This document shows, one piece after another, positions 49,390 through 60,969 of a stretch of DNA of 64,000 bases; the first letter of the stretch is position 1; each line of letters begins with the position of its first letter. This DNA is from Acanthochlamys bracteata (lineage: Eukaryota > Streptophyta > Magnoliopsida > Pandanales > Velloziaceae): assembly GCA_019914995.1 (NCBI GenBank), contig CM034133.1, positions 682,001 through 746,000 of the forward strand, written 5' to 3'. Position numbers and translations under genes: made by a program. Under the pieces are notes generated by a model. It did not search any database. It was given only the letters and a program-made list of their open reading frames with translations, and was not told the DNA's origin.

Positions 49390-49890
49390 TCGCCTGCAAC
49401 ACCAATGGCGATCCCCTCGAAGATAAAACGGAAGCAAAGGGCAAGAACAAGCAGTATCTTGTCGCCGACGGTCGTCGTCCACCACAACGTGCAGAGCACA
49501 CAATTTGCGAACCGGCTAGCATCGTCAACGAATACGTACCCAACACAAGCAAGCATGATATCAAACGTACGGGTAATCGTTACTCGCCAAAAACTTTAAA
49601 CGGCTGTTAGCATCAGCAAGGAAATGAATAAGGGCCGTGCCGACAAACACGCCTCCGCGAATTCGCGTCCCAAGAAGAAGAAAAACTCTCGTTCCATCTA
49701 TAGAAGTACGGCAAAATACCTCCAGCGAATGTCGCGACGAGCAGTATTACTAAGCAATATATCTTAGCTGCGATCAATCCTTTCGAGTGCAAGTCGGCTG
49801 ACGACGTCCACCAACTGTAACTGTCCCTCTGCCTTCACTATGGTTGTCGTCATCGTCGGCGCATGCTCCGCCGTGGGCGTTGGTTTGAAC
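49390..49890 (-). pseudogene. ZIP metal transporter pseudogene (ZIP2 type)
   Basis: Read leftward, ZIP-family pieces occur in order but in different frames: TNAHGGACADDDD (mature N-terminus), [20 protein letters not shown] with [32 protein letters not shown] then TGA, MLACVGYVF, and LALCFRFIFEGIAIGVAG. At least two frame changes and several stops intervene. The region between transmembrane helices 3 and 4 is shortened, and the second half of the protein after EGIAIGVAG is missing. [10 protein letters not shown] and the acidic N-terminus point to the ZIP2/ZIP11 branch. Intact members are plasma-membrane Zn/Mn transporters of about 350 residues. Its place beside the RTFL gene matches ZIP2 in Arabidopsis. 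Confidence 0.8.
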
Positions 49891-49959
49891 AACTAGCAGA
49901 CGACGAAGATGAAAACAAGTATTATTGTTTGCTGTAAATCCCAACTAATGAATAAAACG

Positions 49960-50370
49960 TTGGGCCTAAGTATTTTGGCCCAACTATTTGCTTACCCACT
50001 CTCGCGCTGGTCTTCATCACGTGGCGTTACTCAAGAAACGGAACCAATAGGAAACGTTATCCATCGGCACGTGGGACCTTGGCAAACGTGGCCTTTGACC
50101 AGGTTAGCCCCAGCAAAGCTACAGAACAATCTTGGAGGATAGTATGTTACTGGGCCCATGTTAGCCCACTAGAAGCCTATAGGAATTTTACTCCTAAGTG
50201 GGCCCACGAGTGATGGGTTTGGTCACGTCGATAGCATTTTGGTCCGGTTGTTAGGTGTACGTACCACTCGCACGCTTTTATCTACTAATATCCGAGTCCC
50301 ACAACACGTACGGTCAACAATGGGCCTATTTTTTGTGGCTTACTGGGCTATATTGTACTCTGGGCTTTAT
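49960..50370. promoter_or_regulatory. Orphan promoter-like patch: TGGGCY cluster and two G-boxes
   Basis: At least six TGGGCC/TGGGCT (site II-type) motifs occur at about 49970, 49977, 50152, 50200, 50322 and 50346-50365. Two perfect CACGTG G-boxes lie at 50018-50023 (as ABRE ACGTGGC) and 50068-50073. This mix is typical of plant promoters, yet the nearest gene to the left is the ZIP pseudogene. It may be that gene's old promoter, since it lies directly upstream on the minus strand. Confidence 0.35.
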
Positions 50371-50389
50371 GTAATAGGGTTTTCTTAGA

Positions 50390-52283
50390 CTCTGTTTGAC
50401 GTCGTATTTCAGTTGTATTTTTGAAAATTTCAAATTCAAAAAAGATTATATCAAATGTTAATGTTAATTTTTTCAAAAAAAATTTAAAATAAATAATATG
50501 CGTCAAAAAATAATTATAAATACAAGCTCATTTCTTTAAAACCCTATAAAACTAAAAATAAAAAAATATTTTTTATAAAAGCTACCAAAATTTTTGTGAG
50601 GTTTTAAAATTTACAAAAATTCCTACTCTTTTTAGCTATACCAAATAAGACCTAGATTAGTTACTTGAGCATGTACCAGCGGTTACTTAGATTAAATAGG
50701 TTTGTTAAGGGTTTGATAACCCATGTATGAAGTTGACACTAGCACTAATTGTTTTTCTTATTGACTTTGTTTCTGCTGTTAGTATAATAGTTTAAAATGC
50801 ATAGTTGTTTGAATCGCATAATATAATTGTGAAGTTTGAATTATAGAGAGATATCTAAAGTTCTGTCTCATAATCATAATCACTTCAATTTCATTCTAAC
50901 TCAAAACCCTTCTTTTCTAAGGGATCGTTTGTCGTTAAATTTGAAACACTTATAATTTCAAATAAATATTTTATATATTTTTTAAAAATATAAAAAAATT
51001 ATCTATCATAAAAGTTATATATAAAAAATTTTAGATAAATTTTTTGAAAAATTTTTAAGATACTGAGATGTATAAAAGCGAGTAAGCAAGCGAACAAAGA
51101 AACAAACAAAAGAAAAAATCTTTGTTGATGAGATCTCTGTCTCCACCAGCTAGTTATCTGTGTTTCTTCTACTTTTTTCTCCATGGTAATAATAGTAAGA
51201 ACGTAAAATTCCATTCCAGATCACGTCAATATATACGTAGACAAAGTTCTGATGAAAAAATGTGTTAATTTTGTTGAAGAAAAAGAAACGAAATGGTGAA
51301 GAGAGTTTAGAACTAAATAGAGTAAGAAGAGGGGCCGCTGTTTTTTTTTTCTTGCCCTTCAGTGACTGCACTGCAGCAGTGCCGCCCCAACAACAGGCCC
51401 CAGCTTCACGTTCTCTGATTCCTTCTCTCATTAATTTCTTTCCCAACTCCCCAAACCCACTAACCCTTCGTTCAATTCTTATAAAATCACTACTACTGCT
51501 GCTGCTGCTGCTACTACGAGCACATGTTATTAGCTTATTAGCTAGCTACGTAAACATAAATAATTTAATCAAGAACATAGAGAGAGCAAGCTAAGGTAGA
51601 AACCAAAGGAATCGTAGAGGTAGAAAACAATTATCAATGTGTCAGTCTTCCTCATGCCATAAGTGCCAGACCTACAGTGCCTCCCATTCATTCATTTGCT
51701 CAAACCAGCTAGCTAGTCTCTCATCTTCTTCTTTAGATAAAAGTAAAGAAACACATACTTACCTCAGTTTCTAAGCTAGATTCCTCACCAACCCATCTCT
51801 TCTTAACAAAAAATTCCAGAAGAATAACTTGTTTCTTTCAAATATCTATATATATATATATATATATGAATCTCTTACATGCAGAGTACTAATAATAAAA
51901 CAAGATCAATGGATCTACAATAGTAGACAGAGCACGGAGATGGAGATCATCGCCCCAAAATTGTTCTTGAAAGTTGAAGCATATAACAAGGGAGAAAAAG
52001 ATCTAACTAGACGAGATTGTTGATTGCCTATTTACAAATTTAATAATCAAAAGAACCATGAATCCAAAAACCAAACAAAAAGTTTAACATTGTTTGAAAC
52101 TCTTCTTCCTCTGATGGAATCTTCTAAGCTTCTTCCAAGAATCAGCTATTGTTGATGATTTCAGAAACAACCTTTTCTTCCTCCTTGGACGGCTGAAGAT
52201 TTCAACCTGGCCATCTCTTAGAAAGAAAGAAAGCACCAAAAAAGAAAATTTCGACCGAAACTAGTTTTCATGGGTTTAAGTTC
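50390..52283. other. Spacer and probable RTFL 3' region
   Basis: A/T-rich sequence (50400-50650, 50925-51060) is followed by a less A/T-rich patch (51290-51800) with a CTGCACTGCAGCAGTGC self-complementary phrase near 51366-51382, a (CTG)n-type stretch near 51500, and a TTATAAAAT. The patch could be part of the RTFL transcript 3' end or an unrelated promoter. A (TA)n run lies at about 51846-51868. No reliable gene. Confidence 0.35.
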
Positions 52284-52586
52284 TCAAGCATAATCTCTCC
52301 AGCATATCAACATAGTAACGCACCGGCGCATGATGTAGAACTTTGCCCGCTGTTCCTTCACAAGCCTAGAACACCTGCTAGAGAACGACCTTCCACCAGC
52401 AGAGGTCGCTGCCGCCGCAGCCGACGCTGATGTTGTTGACGTCGTCGACCGTGGCTCGACTGCGCTGGCAGATCGTCTCAACACTGAATGATGATGATCT
52501 AATGATGATCTTCTGCAGCTAGTGTTCCTACTCTTACTCTTTGATAACTTCCACTTCTCATCCATGTATAGGTGATCCATATACAT
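52284..52586 (-). CDS. RTFL: ROTUNDIFOLIA-like / DEVIL small peptide
   Basis: Small plasma-membrane-associated polypeptide of the plant-specific RTFL/DVL family, whose overexpression limits cell proliferation and alters organ shape. Intronless, 100 residues, of which the last third (about 68-99) is the conserved RTFL domain: SFSSRCSRLVKEQRAKFYIM and RRCVTMLICWRDY. The N-terminal part is poorly conserved and Ser/Ala/Thr-rich. Four Met codons lie within the first eight residues region (positions 1, 3 and 8); the first is used here. A TATAAATA box lies at 52725-52718 on this strand, about 135 bp upstream. From memory RTFL5 and RTFL8 sit next to MIR172E and MIR172D in Arabidopsis, as here. Confidence 0.92.
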   Translation of the reverse strand: MYMDHLYMDEKWKLSKSKSRNTSCRRSSLDHHHSVLRRSASAVEPRSTTSTTSASAAAAATSAGGRSFSSRCSRLVKEQRAKFYIMRRCVTMLICWRDYA

Positions 52587-52717
52587 ACAATAAGCTTGAA
52601 GATTTAAATCAACTGATAGAAGAGATTAAGGGGAAAATTAACAAGCGAGTGTCTGGGGCTGGAAACTGTGGAAGATGAAGATGATGATGAGTGGAAAGAA
52701 AGAAGTGGGATTTGGGA

Positions 52718-52725
52718 TATTTATA
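52718..52725 (-). promoter_or_regulatory. TATA box of the RTFL gene
   Basis: TATAAATA on the minus strand about 132-139 bp upstream of the ATG at 52586. It predicts a leader of about 100 nt. The assignment rests on consensus and spacing. Confidence 0.55.
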
Positions 52726-52739
52726 AGGGATATAAAGGA

Positions 52740-55700
52740 TTAAAATTGATAACTCAAAACTAAAATCGAAAGAAATTAGCTCTCTATCTATTTAGTTTAG
52801 CTTATTAAAAATTAACATTTTAATTTTTATTTGAAATATTTAAATATATTTTATAAATATTTAGAAATTTTATTTAAAATTTTAACAATTTTAGAAAAAT
52901 TTTACATAATAAAAATTTCTTTTATTATATATTATTAGTTTTTTAAAGATAAAAAAATTTTGTTTAAAAAAACAAAAAAATCTTTTATTTAAAAAATTCT
53001 ATTTTAAAAACAACTATTACTGATTGCTAGTAGCTTATTTTAGTTTATAAGAAAAATATATATTTAACATCTAGTCGTAACCATTTCATGCTTTCTTTTT
53101 GCGGAGGCCCACCAAACAAACTAACAAACAAACACACTTCCTTTCAAGTTTCAAGCTCTCTTTAATTTTCATTATCTTCCTCCATGGTTTCATATAATAA
53201 TGTAATTGTTTATAAAAATTTGAGTTTTGTTAAAACTGATGACGAAGTTCATGCAAATTGAATAAGCTTTTTAATTTCTCGTTCTCTTGCGTGTTAACAG
53301 ATTAACAAAAAACACAAAAGTTAAATAAATGGAATTAGTGCTAAACTATAGAATTCTTCTTTCTTAAGCTTAATAGTTTAATTTTGTTCATTTTCAGTTA
53401 CGTCCTTATTTAATGTTTAGAAAAGTCAAATCTTCTGCGGACGCCTCTAGATGAACGATAAAGGCAATTGGCTTCTTTTGGGTTTTATTCTCTAGCCGCC
53501 TCTCGCCGCCGTCGTCGATCGCCGTCTGATTTCTACATGAAAGTAACAAATTCAACTAAATTTAAAGCGAAGTTTGAAAATATTTATGAAATAAGTTTTT
53601 TCAAAATAAGATATATTTTAAAAATAGTTTGATAAATAAATTATTTGATAAAATTATAAATAAATAATAATACGATATTATTATATGTAAAGTTTTTTTA
53701 GATTTTAAAATAAATTTTATAAGATATTATAAAATTATTAAAAATAATAAAACACAAAATAAAAATCACTTAAAGCAAAACCAAATATCGTCTTAATATT
53801 TAAATTATTATAAAATTTTTTCTATTCCACAAACTTTATAATTTAATAAAAATTTTAAAATTAGAGATAAATCATATTTTGTTCAATCTTTACATATATT
53901 TCTTTTTATAAATTAAAATTATTTTCAAAAACATTTAATAAATTCGATTTTAGAAAACTTTTTATATCCCAGAAAACACTATTATGCCAACTTCATCAAC
54001 TGTTCATAAAGATTCATGATGTTTTTCATCCGCGAATTTTCTTATTCTAGTCAGTCAATGTATACTCTCTAGCCTGGCGGTCCCCGCTCAATACATTCAT
54101 CTTAGCCGTCCATTTTCAGATTCCGACCGTGATTGCTAGAGTTCCGTGTTCCATTTTCTTAAAAGATTTCGGGTATATTCTTAAAAAATAAAAATTACTT
54201 TTAATTTTATACTAAAAAATAGAATAAATTATTTTTAGCTTACATTGTATTAGAAATATAAAATTTTTATATTAATGTATTATTTTTATGTCCAAAATTT
54301 AACTTATTTTTAATTAAATTTTTTTTTTTCCTAGTCCCTTTCAAGTAAATGATTCATAAAACATGAAAAAAATTCTTTATCTTATTTTGTTTTACATTAG
54401 ATAGACTAGGCAATGAATGAAATGAATGGATGGTGCGGTAACGTACGACACTAGTTGTCATGTCCAGTTGGATTTTTCTGTATGCCTGTTTGAGAAAATG
54501 CTAGACGACAGTTACCGTAAGATTGTTTTTTAATTAACATTCTAATTTTTTGCGTTAAATATTGAAAATCAAATTTCTTTTTTATATATTAATTAAATAC
54601 ATTTAATTATATTAGAATTTATAATTTTATTAATTATAAATTAAAATTTTATTTATATATTTATTATGACTTTATTGAGCTGAACTCTCAGTTCTACTGA
54701 ATTAGTTTCAGGAAACTCTTTGTAGTCTTGTTCGACTATAATTGAAACGCTCCTTTCCTAATACATGTTTATATTTTATTTTTACTATTTTGTGCAAAGG
54801 TATGAACCATTTGAAAATTTATTATTTATTTCAATAATTATATTTTATTTAAAACTTAAAAAAATATTAAAAGTATAAAAATTTTATTTTAAATTTTTAA
54901 AAATCATTAACATTTTATATTATTTATTTTACTTTTTAAAATAAAAAATAAAAATATTTTTTAAAATATAAAAATATTTTTATGTGTAAAAAAATTTAAT
55001 TTGAAAAGTTAGATGCGTGTTTCAAATTATCGTAACTAAATTTCGTAAAAGTAAAAATAAAAAATAAAATTTTTTAAAAATAAAATAGAATAAAGTTTAA
55101 TATTTATTTTTAAATATTTTTAAAATATATTATTAAAATTAAAATTATATTAAAAATATATAAATATAAAAATTTTAATTTTAATTTTGTATGTAAAATA
55201 AAATTTTTATATAATTGAAATATATAAATTATTTGTAACTTGAAAAGTGAAATTATGAGACTGTTTGAAACACGCAGTAAACAACAGTTACAAAATCGTA
55301 CCATACGGTGCACACGCGCGTGTTACTATCATATTTGGTATCCACGTGGCGGTCACCGAGTATAGAGGAAACCGGTTCCCGGTCACCAGGACCGGTAGTA
55401 CACGTTCTAGCCATAGTCAATGGTCAAACAAACAGATGAAATAGCTCGTGCAAAAAACTAAAAGGATATTTCAGAAATGGTCCACGAAAATAGATATAAC
55501 AAACTTTTACTTATCAGTTCCAGTACCTATTTATATAATTTAGCACTACTTTGCCAGATTTTCTCAAAAATTAAATTTGAATAGGGAATCTTATGTAATA
55601 CCAACATTGTTTGAAATTGAACAGGTATTATTTATGTTGAGTCGTAATCAAGATTAGTTTTGCATAAATGAAACCACCGACATTTTCATGAGGATAACGA

Positions 55701-58700
55701 TATGTTTTAATTAGTTGAAAGTTAGATTCTTATAAACTTGAGTTCTGTAAAATATAAACTAGAGATGAAACGAACATAAATCTAGTAAAAAAAAACGAAT
55801 TTTTTGAATTTTTTGGCTGCTTGAATAAGTAGCACATCACAAGTTGTTCTAATTTGCTAGCTATTACACTGAAACTAATTAAACGTGTATGGGACTATTT
55901 GAGCCAAAAAATAAAATTATAAAAAGAATTATTTACTTATTTATATAAACTCATCAATTCTAAATAATATATATTTTAAACTTACTTTCAATTTATGTAT
56001 AAGTAACTAAACTCGTAGTCATATATGTTTTGCATTTATGAAATATGTTACGTAAATAAAGTTTATATTAAGAATTACTTAAGTTCCGTGAGACACGGGC
56101 CTTTGTTTTGGCTTAGGACGCGTTTGATCGTACTTTTTTTATTTTATTTTTAATAAATTATAAAATTTTATTATTATCTATTTTATTTTTAAGTAAAGAG
56201 AAACAAAAATTATTTTTTAAAATAAAATAAAAATATTTTATTCTAGTAAAGAATATTTTTCATAAATTTTTTCAAACGCCTCCATAATGTGTGGTTAAGA
56301 AAACAATGATCAACTGCTAAAACTAACTAAATGTAATTGATCATAACTAAAGACTAAGCTACAAGGTTTAGCATTTTAATTTAAAGTAAGTAGCATGTTC
56401 TATGTTCACGTGATAAACCTTCACAAAGCCTTCTTAATAATTCATGTGCCCATGTCTTTTTAAGCCAGTTTAGAATAACTTGAAAACTTTTTAAAAATTT
56501 ATATTCATTATTTTCTAACTATAATTTATTCAAATTCTTAATTTTTTTTAAATATTTTATTTGCATATGTTTTGGATTTTAAAAAACTTAAAGGGTTGGA
56601 ATGTAATGCCAAGCTATACATAAGGCGTTAGAAAATATTTTTGAAATAAAAATTTTTTAAATAAATAAAATTTTTAATTTTTTAAAAATAAGTTTTATTT
56701 TTTAAATAAAAAACAAATAAAAAAATTTATTATATAGAAAAATTCTATTTTTTAAATTTTTAAATAAATTATCTAAATATTTATAAAAATATAAAATTAA
56801 AAATTAAAAATTACTTTATCGAAAAATTAATGCCAAATAATATATTTTATAAGTATATAAAAAATTTATTTAAAATTTTAAAAAATAAAAAAAATTTTAC
56901 GAAATGAAATTTTTTATTATAATTTTTATTATTTTTTTAAAAATAAAAAAAATAAAATTTATTTTTTTAAAAAAATATTTTTAATTAAAAATTTTTTTTA
57001 TTTTATAAGCACTTCCAACTGCACTCTAAGGCATCTTAAGAAATCAGAACAAGATAGAAATTTATTTATTAATTGATCATATGAAATATTGGAGCCTTTG
57101 TGTTTGAAAACAAAAGTTATGAGGTCACCATGTGCCCACATGTATCTTCTTTTGCATTACTCTAAAATAAAAATGAATCTATCATTAATTTAAAACATCA
57201 ATCAAAATCAATAGTCAATTCTTATTGAATCTACCATTTTTCAAAATATTTTCTCTTCTTTTTTAGAGGATATAAGTGATTCATGAATGAGGCAGTTCAA
57301 ATTTGATGGGAACGTTGAGATAGGATAAAAAATGTTGTTATTTTTCTTTTTAGATTAAACATTGCAAAAGCATGTGAGATTCATATGAGTGAAGAAACCA
57401 TTACCATCAGAGCGGTATGGTAACCACATGCAACCATGTGTTGCTGCACTACCCATATACAAAATTGTTATACATTACATATCTACTACATGCATGCATG
57501 TCTAGAAGGTCATGGTCAAACGAAAAACATAATTACGACAAAATGCTAAAGTGACATATAAAATATTTGTGAATACTTATAGAATAAATTTTTGTAATAT
57601 AAAAATATTTTTATTTTATTTTAGTAAAAAGATTTTATGTCATGATTTTAAAAAATAAATAATAGTAATAAAAGATTTTATACATAAATTTTTTATATTT
57701 TAAAATTTTAAATAATTTTATTTAAATAAATAAATAAAATATTAATAAAAAGTTTTTCGGATAAGCATTTCATAGGCTAAAAAATTAAGTGCATATTTTA
57801 AGTCTCGTAATTCCGTTTTTTTGTCAAAATTTAAGTTTCGAATAATTCATATGTTTCAATTACAGAAAAAATTCAGAATTTTACTTTCACATACGAAATT
57901 CTATTTCTTAACTTTTTTGTTACACATTTTTTAATATAACTATATATTTTAATTTTCAACATATTTTCAAAATCTATTGAAAAATAAATAATGAACTCTA
58001 ATTTTATTTTATTTTTCAAAAAACTTTCTTTCTATTTTTTATTTTAACGAAATTTAATTACGAAAATTTGAAATACGTACTAAGCTCAAGCTTATTAGAC
58101 TAATGTAGTATCTACAGCTTAATGAATATTATAACACATAATTAACTATAACCCTAAAGCTAGAGTGTCTTTATGTGCAGCGTAGGTCTTTGATTCTTCA
58201 ATTTAATGACCGGTGCAAATGCTTCAAGTCATTAGTTTAAAGTAGACCCGCCGTCATCATTAAAAATTAATTATTTATCATTTATGAAGCGAAGTTCTTT
58301 TTCTTATTTAATGCGTGATGATCTTGTAACGTTCACTCTCTAAACACAAATATTACAGATGGGCTGTGACAATATTATTTGGGCTTGGACTTTAACTAGA
58401 GCACTGAAGTTTCTTAATGGGCTTTAATGGGTTCATATAAATTATACTACTGGACTCTCCAAACGGTTACTCAAATCAAAGCCCAGTAGATTTTGTCAAT
58501 TTACTCGAACTCACTTTGTTCGTTTAATTTTAAAATTGGATTCACTTTGTGGGTCTTATTAGCCTCGAGCTATACAAATCTCGTATTTTATATAGAAAAG
58601 TTAAAAATTTGAATTTTATTATATATAAGTGTTTGAATTTTATTAGAAAATTAATATTTATTTATGTAGTTAAGAGTTCTATGTACATATAAATTTTTAT

Positions 58701-60000
58701 AGAAAAAGGCTCTACTTTGTATGATAAAATATTAATATTAAGTGTTCAGATTAGTTTAAAATTTTAACCTTACTAGAGTCGTAGTAGAGCAAAAAAGTAC
58801 TTATAATTTTTAGCTATAAATAAACAAACTTAGCACCTCATGTAATCAATAACGACAAATTGAGTTAGCTATTTCTTTCTAATTTTATCTTTAGTTTCAT
58901 AATTTATCTAGTGTCAAAATAATTTTATAGTTCGTGTGATCACGAATCTCTATTACTGTATTTCTCTAAACTCATCTTTAATTAACTTCTTGCCAAAATT
59001 TAGTTCCACCGGACTAAGTTCTATCGAACTTGTTTTTGTAAACTAAAACACACTTGTAGCGCATGTTCTAATTTATAGGAATTAAGTTTTTTAAAATTAA
59101 GTTCGGCGAAACTGAATTCGGTGAAGTGAATTAGATGTTCACTTCACTGTATAAACTAAATACAACACAACAATTTGAATTCAAAATATGAAAAAAAAAG
59201 TGAGTTTTGTACGATTAAAATAAAACTTCAAAAAAGTAAAATGCCTCAAATATTTTGTTTCATCAATATTTTAAACTTCAAAAACAAGAAAATCTTGTAT
59301 GGAATGGAATTGCATACAGCAATATACAAAACTCTTTCGATCTATGTGTGTACGTAAAAAAGAATCAAGTAGTACTAGCGAAGCTTTAGATAAAATGGTA
59401 ATTACAGGAAGTTAGATCCATTCAGAGCGTGTTTACTATAAAATAAATTCATTTTTTTTAGAAAGTAAATTTAAAAAATAAAAATAAAAAATAAAAATAT
59501 TTAATAAAAATAAAATTTTATATTATAAATAAGTTCTAAAATTAAAATTTAAAAAATAAATTTTTAATAAAAATAATTTATTTTAATTTTGTAATATATT
59601 TTATATTGTAAGTGAGTTTAAAAAAATGAATTTGGAGGGATTTCAAACACACTCTTATTCACCCATATATATATATATATAAGCGGTCGCTGATCTAGGG
59701 CTCCATAAATAATGAACGACCTTAATAAATTCTTCGATAGTTCAAATATTAACAGACTAATTAATTAAGATTCAAACCATTAGCAATGATTAGATTAATG
59801 CTAGCTCGTAGGAAAATGAATATATGAGAAAAACTAACAAAGTAAACTAAGAAGAGAAATCATTGAGGGGTACGGAAAATATATGAAGAATTATTGCATC
59901 ATTGACTAATTTTTTTTTTTATAAAAAAGTTTTTGATGATCAACAGTGATATGATGATTATGTTGTTGACAAAAGAACGAAAGAAAGAAAAAAAGAGAGG
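52740..60000. other. Long A/T-rich intergenic stretch, no gene
   Basis: About 7 kb without a recognisable gene. It is tiled with A/T-rich MITE-like units: family B-type at about 52800-53040, 53570-53960, 56110-56290, 56625-57030, 57550-57780 and 59425-59655; family A-type at about 55010-55275 (inverted) and 57790-58085. A less A/T-rich island at 55300-55450 carries a perfect CACGTG in CCACGTGGC (55342-55350) and ACCGG phrases. TGGGCT motifs occur at 58380-58490. All open frames are short and low-complexity. Confidence 0.45.
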
Positions 60001-60429
60001 GGATATCTTTCAGTATGGCTCCACTCCATTTTTGCATGAATTGAAAGTCTATAACCCTGCAAAGGATAGAATGAATCATCATGCGTTGTTATAATTAAAG
60101 GCAAGCAGAGTTGAAATCAATGAAGATGCTATCTATATATATACTGTAGCTATACTTCTTTAATTTCTACGTAGAATATAATGTCTCGTTGTGCTCAAAC
60201 ATTCTTCCAGCTACATTATTTTATAGAACATTTGTCCTTCAAAATTTGAAGACGCCTTCTTTATGCTTTTTTCTTCAGTAAAATCGAGAAATATAGAGAT
60301 TACTATAATCGAAGATCTAGGTCGACTTAATATCAGGTTAAGATCAAATTTACCTGCAGCTTGAAATGGTTGTGAGCTCGATCTGCCGGCGGAGATCAAC
60401 ATCGACGTCGACATGAAGAATATGAAATA

Positions 60430-60590
60430 GTCATATATTGCCGATGCAGCATCATCAAGATTCTCATACACTGATGATATAAGCTAAGCTTTAATTTAAT
60501 TTCATCATTGGATGGAAATTTTATAAGCTTGCTTGCTCTTTGTGTAGAGATGTGAATCTTGATAATGCCACAGCAGCAAACGATGACTGC
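60430..60590 (-). ncRNA. MIR172: MIR172 precursor hairpin
   Basis: miR172 represses AP2-type genes (AP2, TOE, SNZ/SMZ), controlling flowering time, phase change and floral identity. On the minus strand the 3' arm (60464-60444) is identical to the known 21-nt mature miR172: it starts AGAATCTTGATGATGC and ends TGCAT. The 5' arm (60571-60551) starts GTGGCATTATCAAGATTC, a miR172-5p-like sequence. Pairing arm to arm gives about 18 of 21 canonical pairs plus G-U pairs and one A-A mismatch, with 2-nt 3' overhangs possible. The loop is 86 nt, normal for this family. A splice donor (GCAG/GTAAAT) at about 60353 suggests the primary transcript is spliced. Hairpin limits are approximate. Confidence 0.92.
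60444..60464 (-). ncRNA. miR172: Mature miR172 (3p arm)
   Basis: Twenty-one bases on the minus strand identical, as I know it, to the miR172a/b mature form with A at the 5' end and CAT at the 3' end. The opposite arm is at 60551-60571. Confidence 0.92.
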
Positions 60591-60952
60591 AATCGATCGA
60601 TCGTTCGTATATACAGAAGAACATCAACACCTTTGTATTACATGTTCACCAGCTAAGCTATCTAGCTAGCTTCTACATCACTGAAAGCTTACCCTAGCTA
60701 CTACGAGCTAGCTAGCAATATCTCCTTTTCAGTAGATTATGCGTTGAAAAAGAAGAAAGGAAGAAACCGAAAGGTTACCTAAAAGAAACAAAAGGTAATG
60801 TTGTTGCGATGGGGGTTGTTAATTCTTGGTCTCTAGCTAGCTGAGCTAGAAGACGTGATAAAAACAGGACAAATTAATTAAGGTTTGCGTGGATAGACAG
60901 AACTGAAACATGGAGGTAGCTCTAGCTATAGGAAGAAGGAGGAATGGAGACT

Positions 60953-60960
60953 TATTTATA
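60953..60960 (-). promoter_or_regulatory. TATA box of the MIR172 primary transcript
   Basis: TATAAATA on the minus strand, in the context TTCTATAAATAAGTC. It predicts a start near 60925, about 350 nt ahead of the hairpin, a usual distance for plant MIR genes. Downstream leader sequence is rich in TAGCTAGC repeats. Consensus and position only. Confidence 0.5.
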
Positions 60961-60969
60961 GAAGAAGCC

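Noticed and set aside
49365-49610. Plus-strand frames across the ZIP remnant
   Set aside because: They are the opposite strand of the ZIP pseudogene and show no family match.
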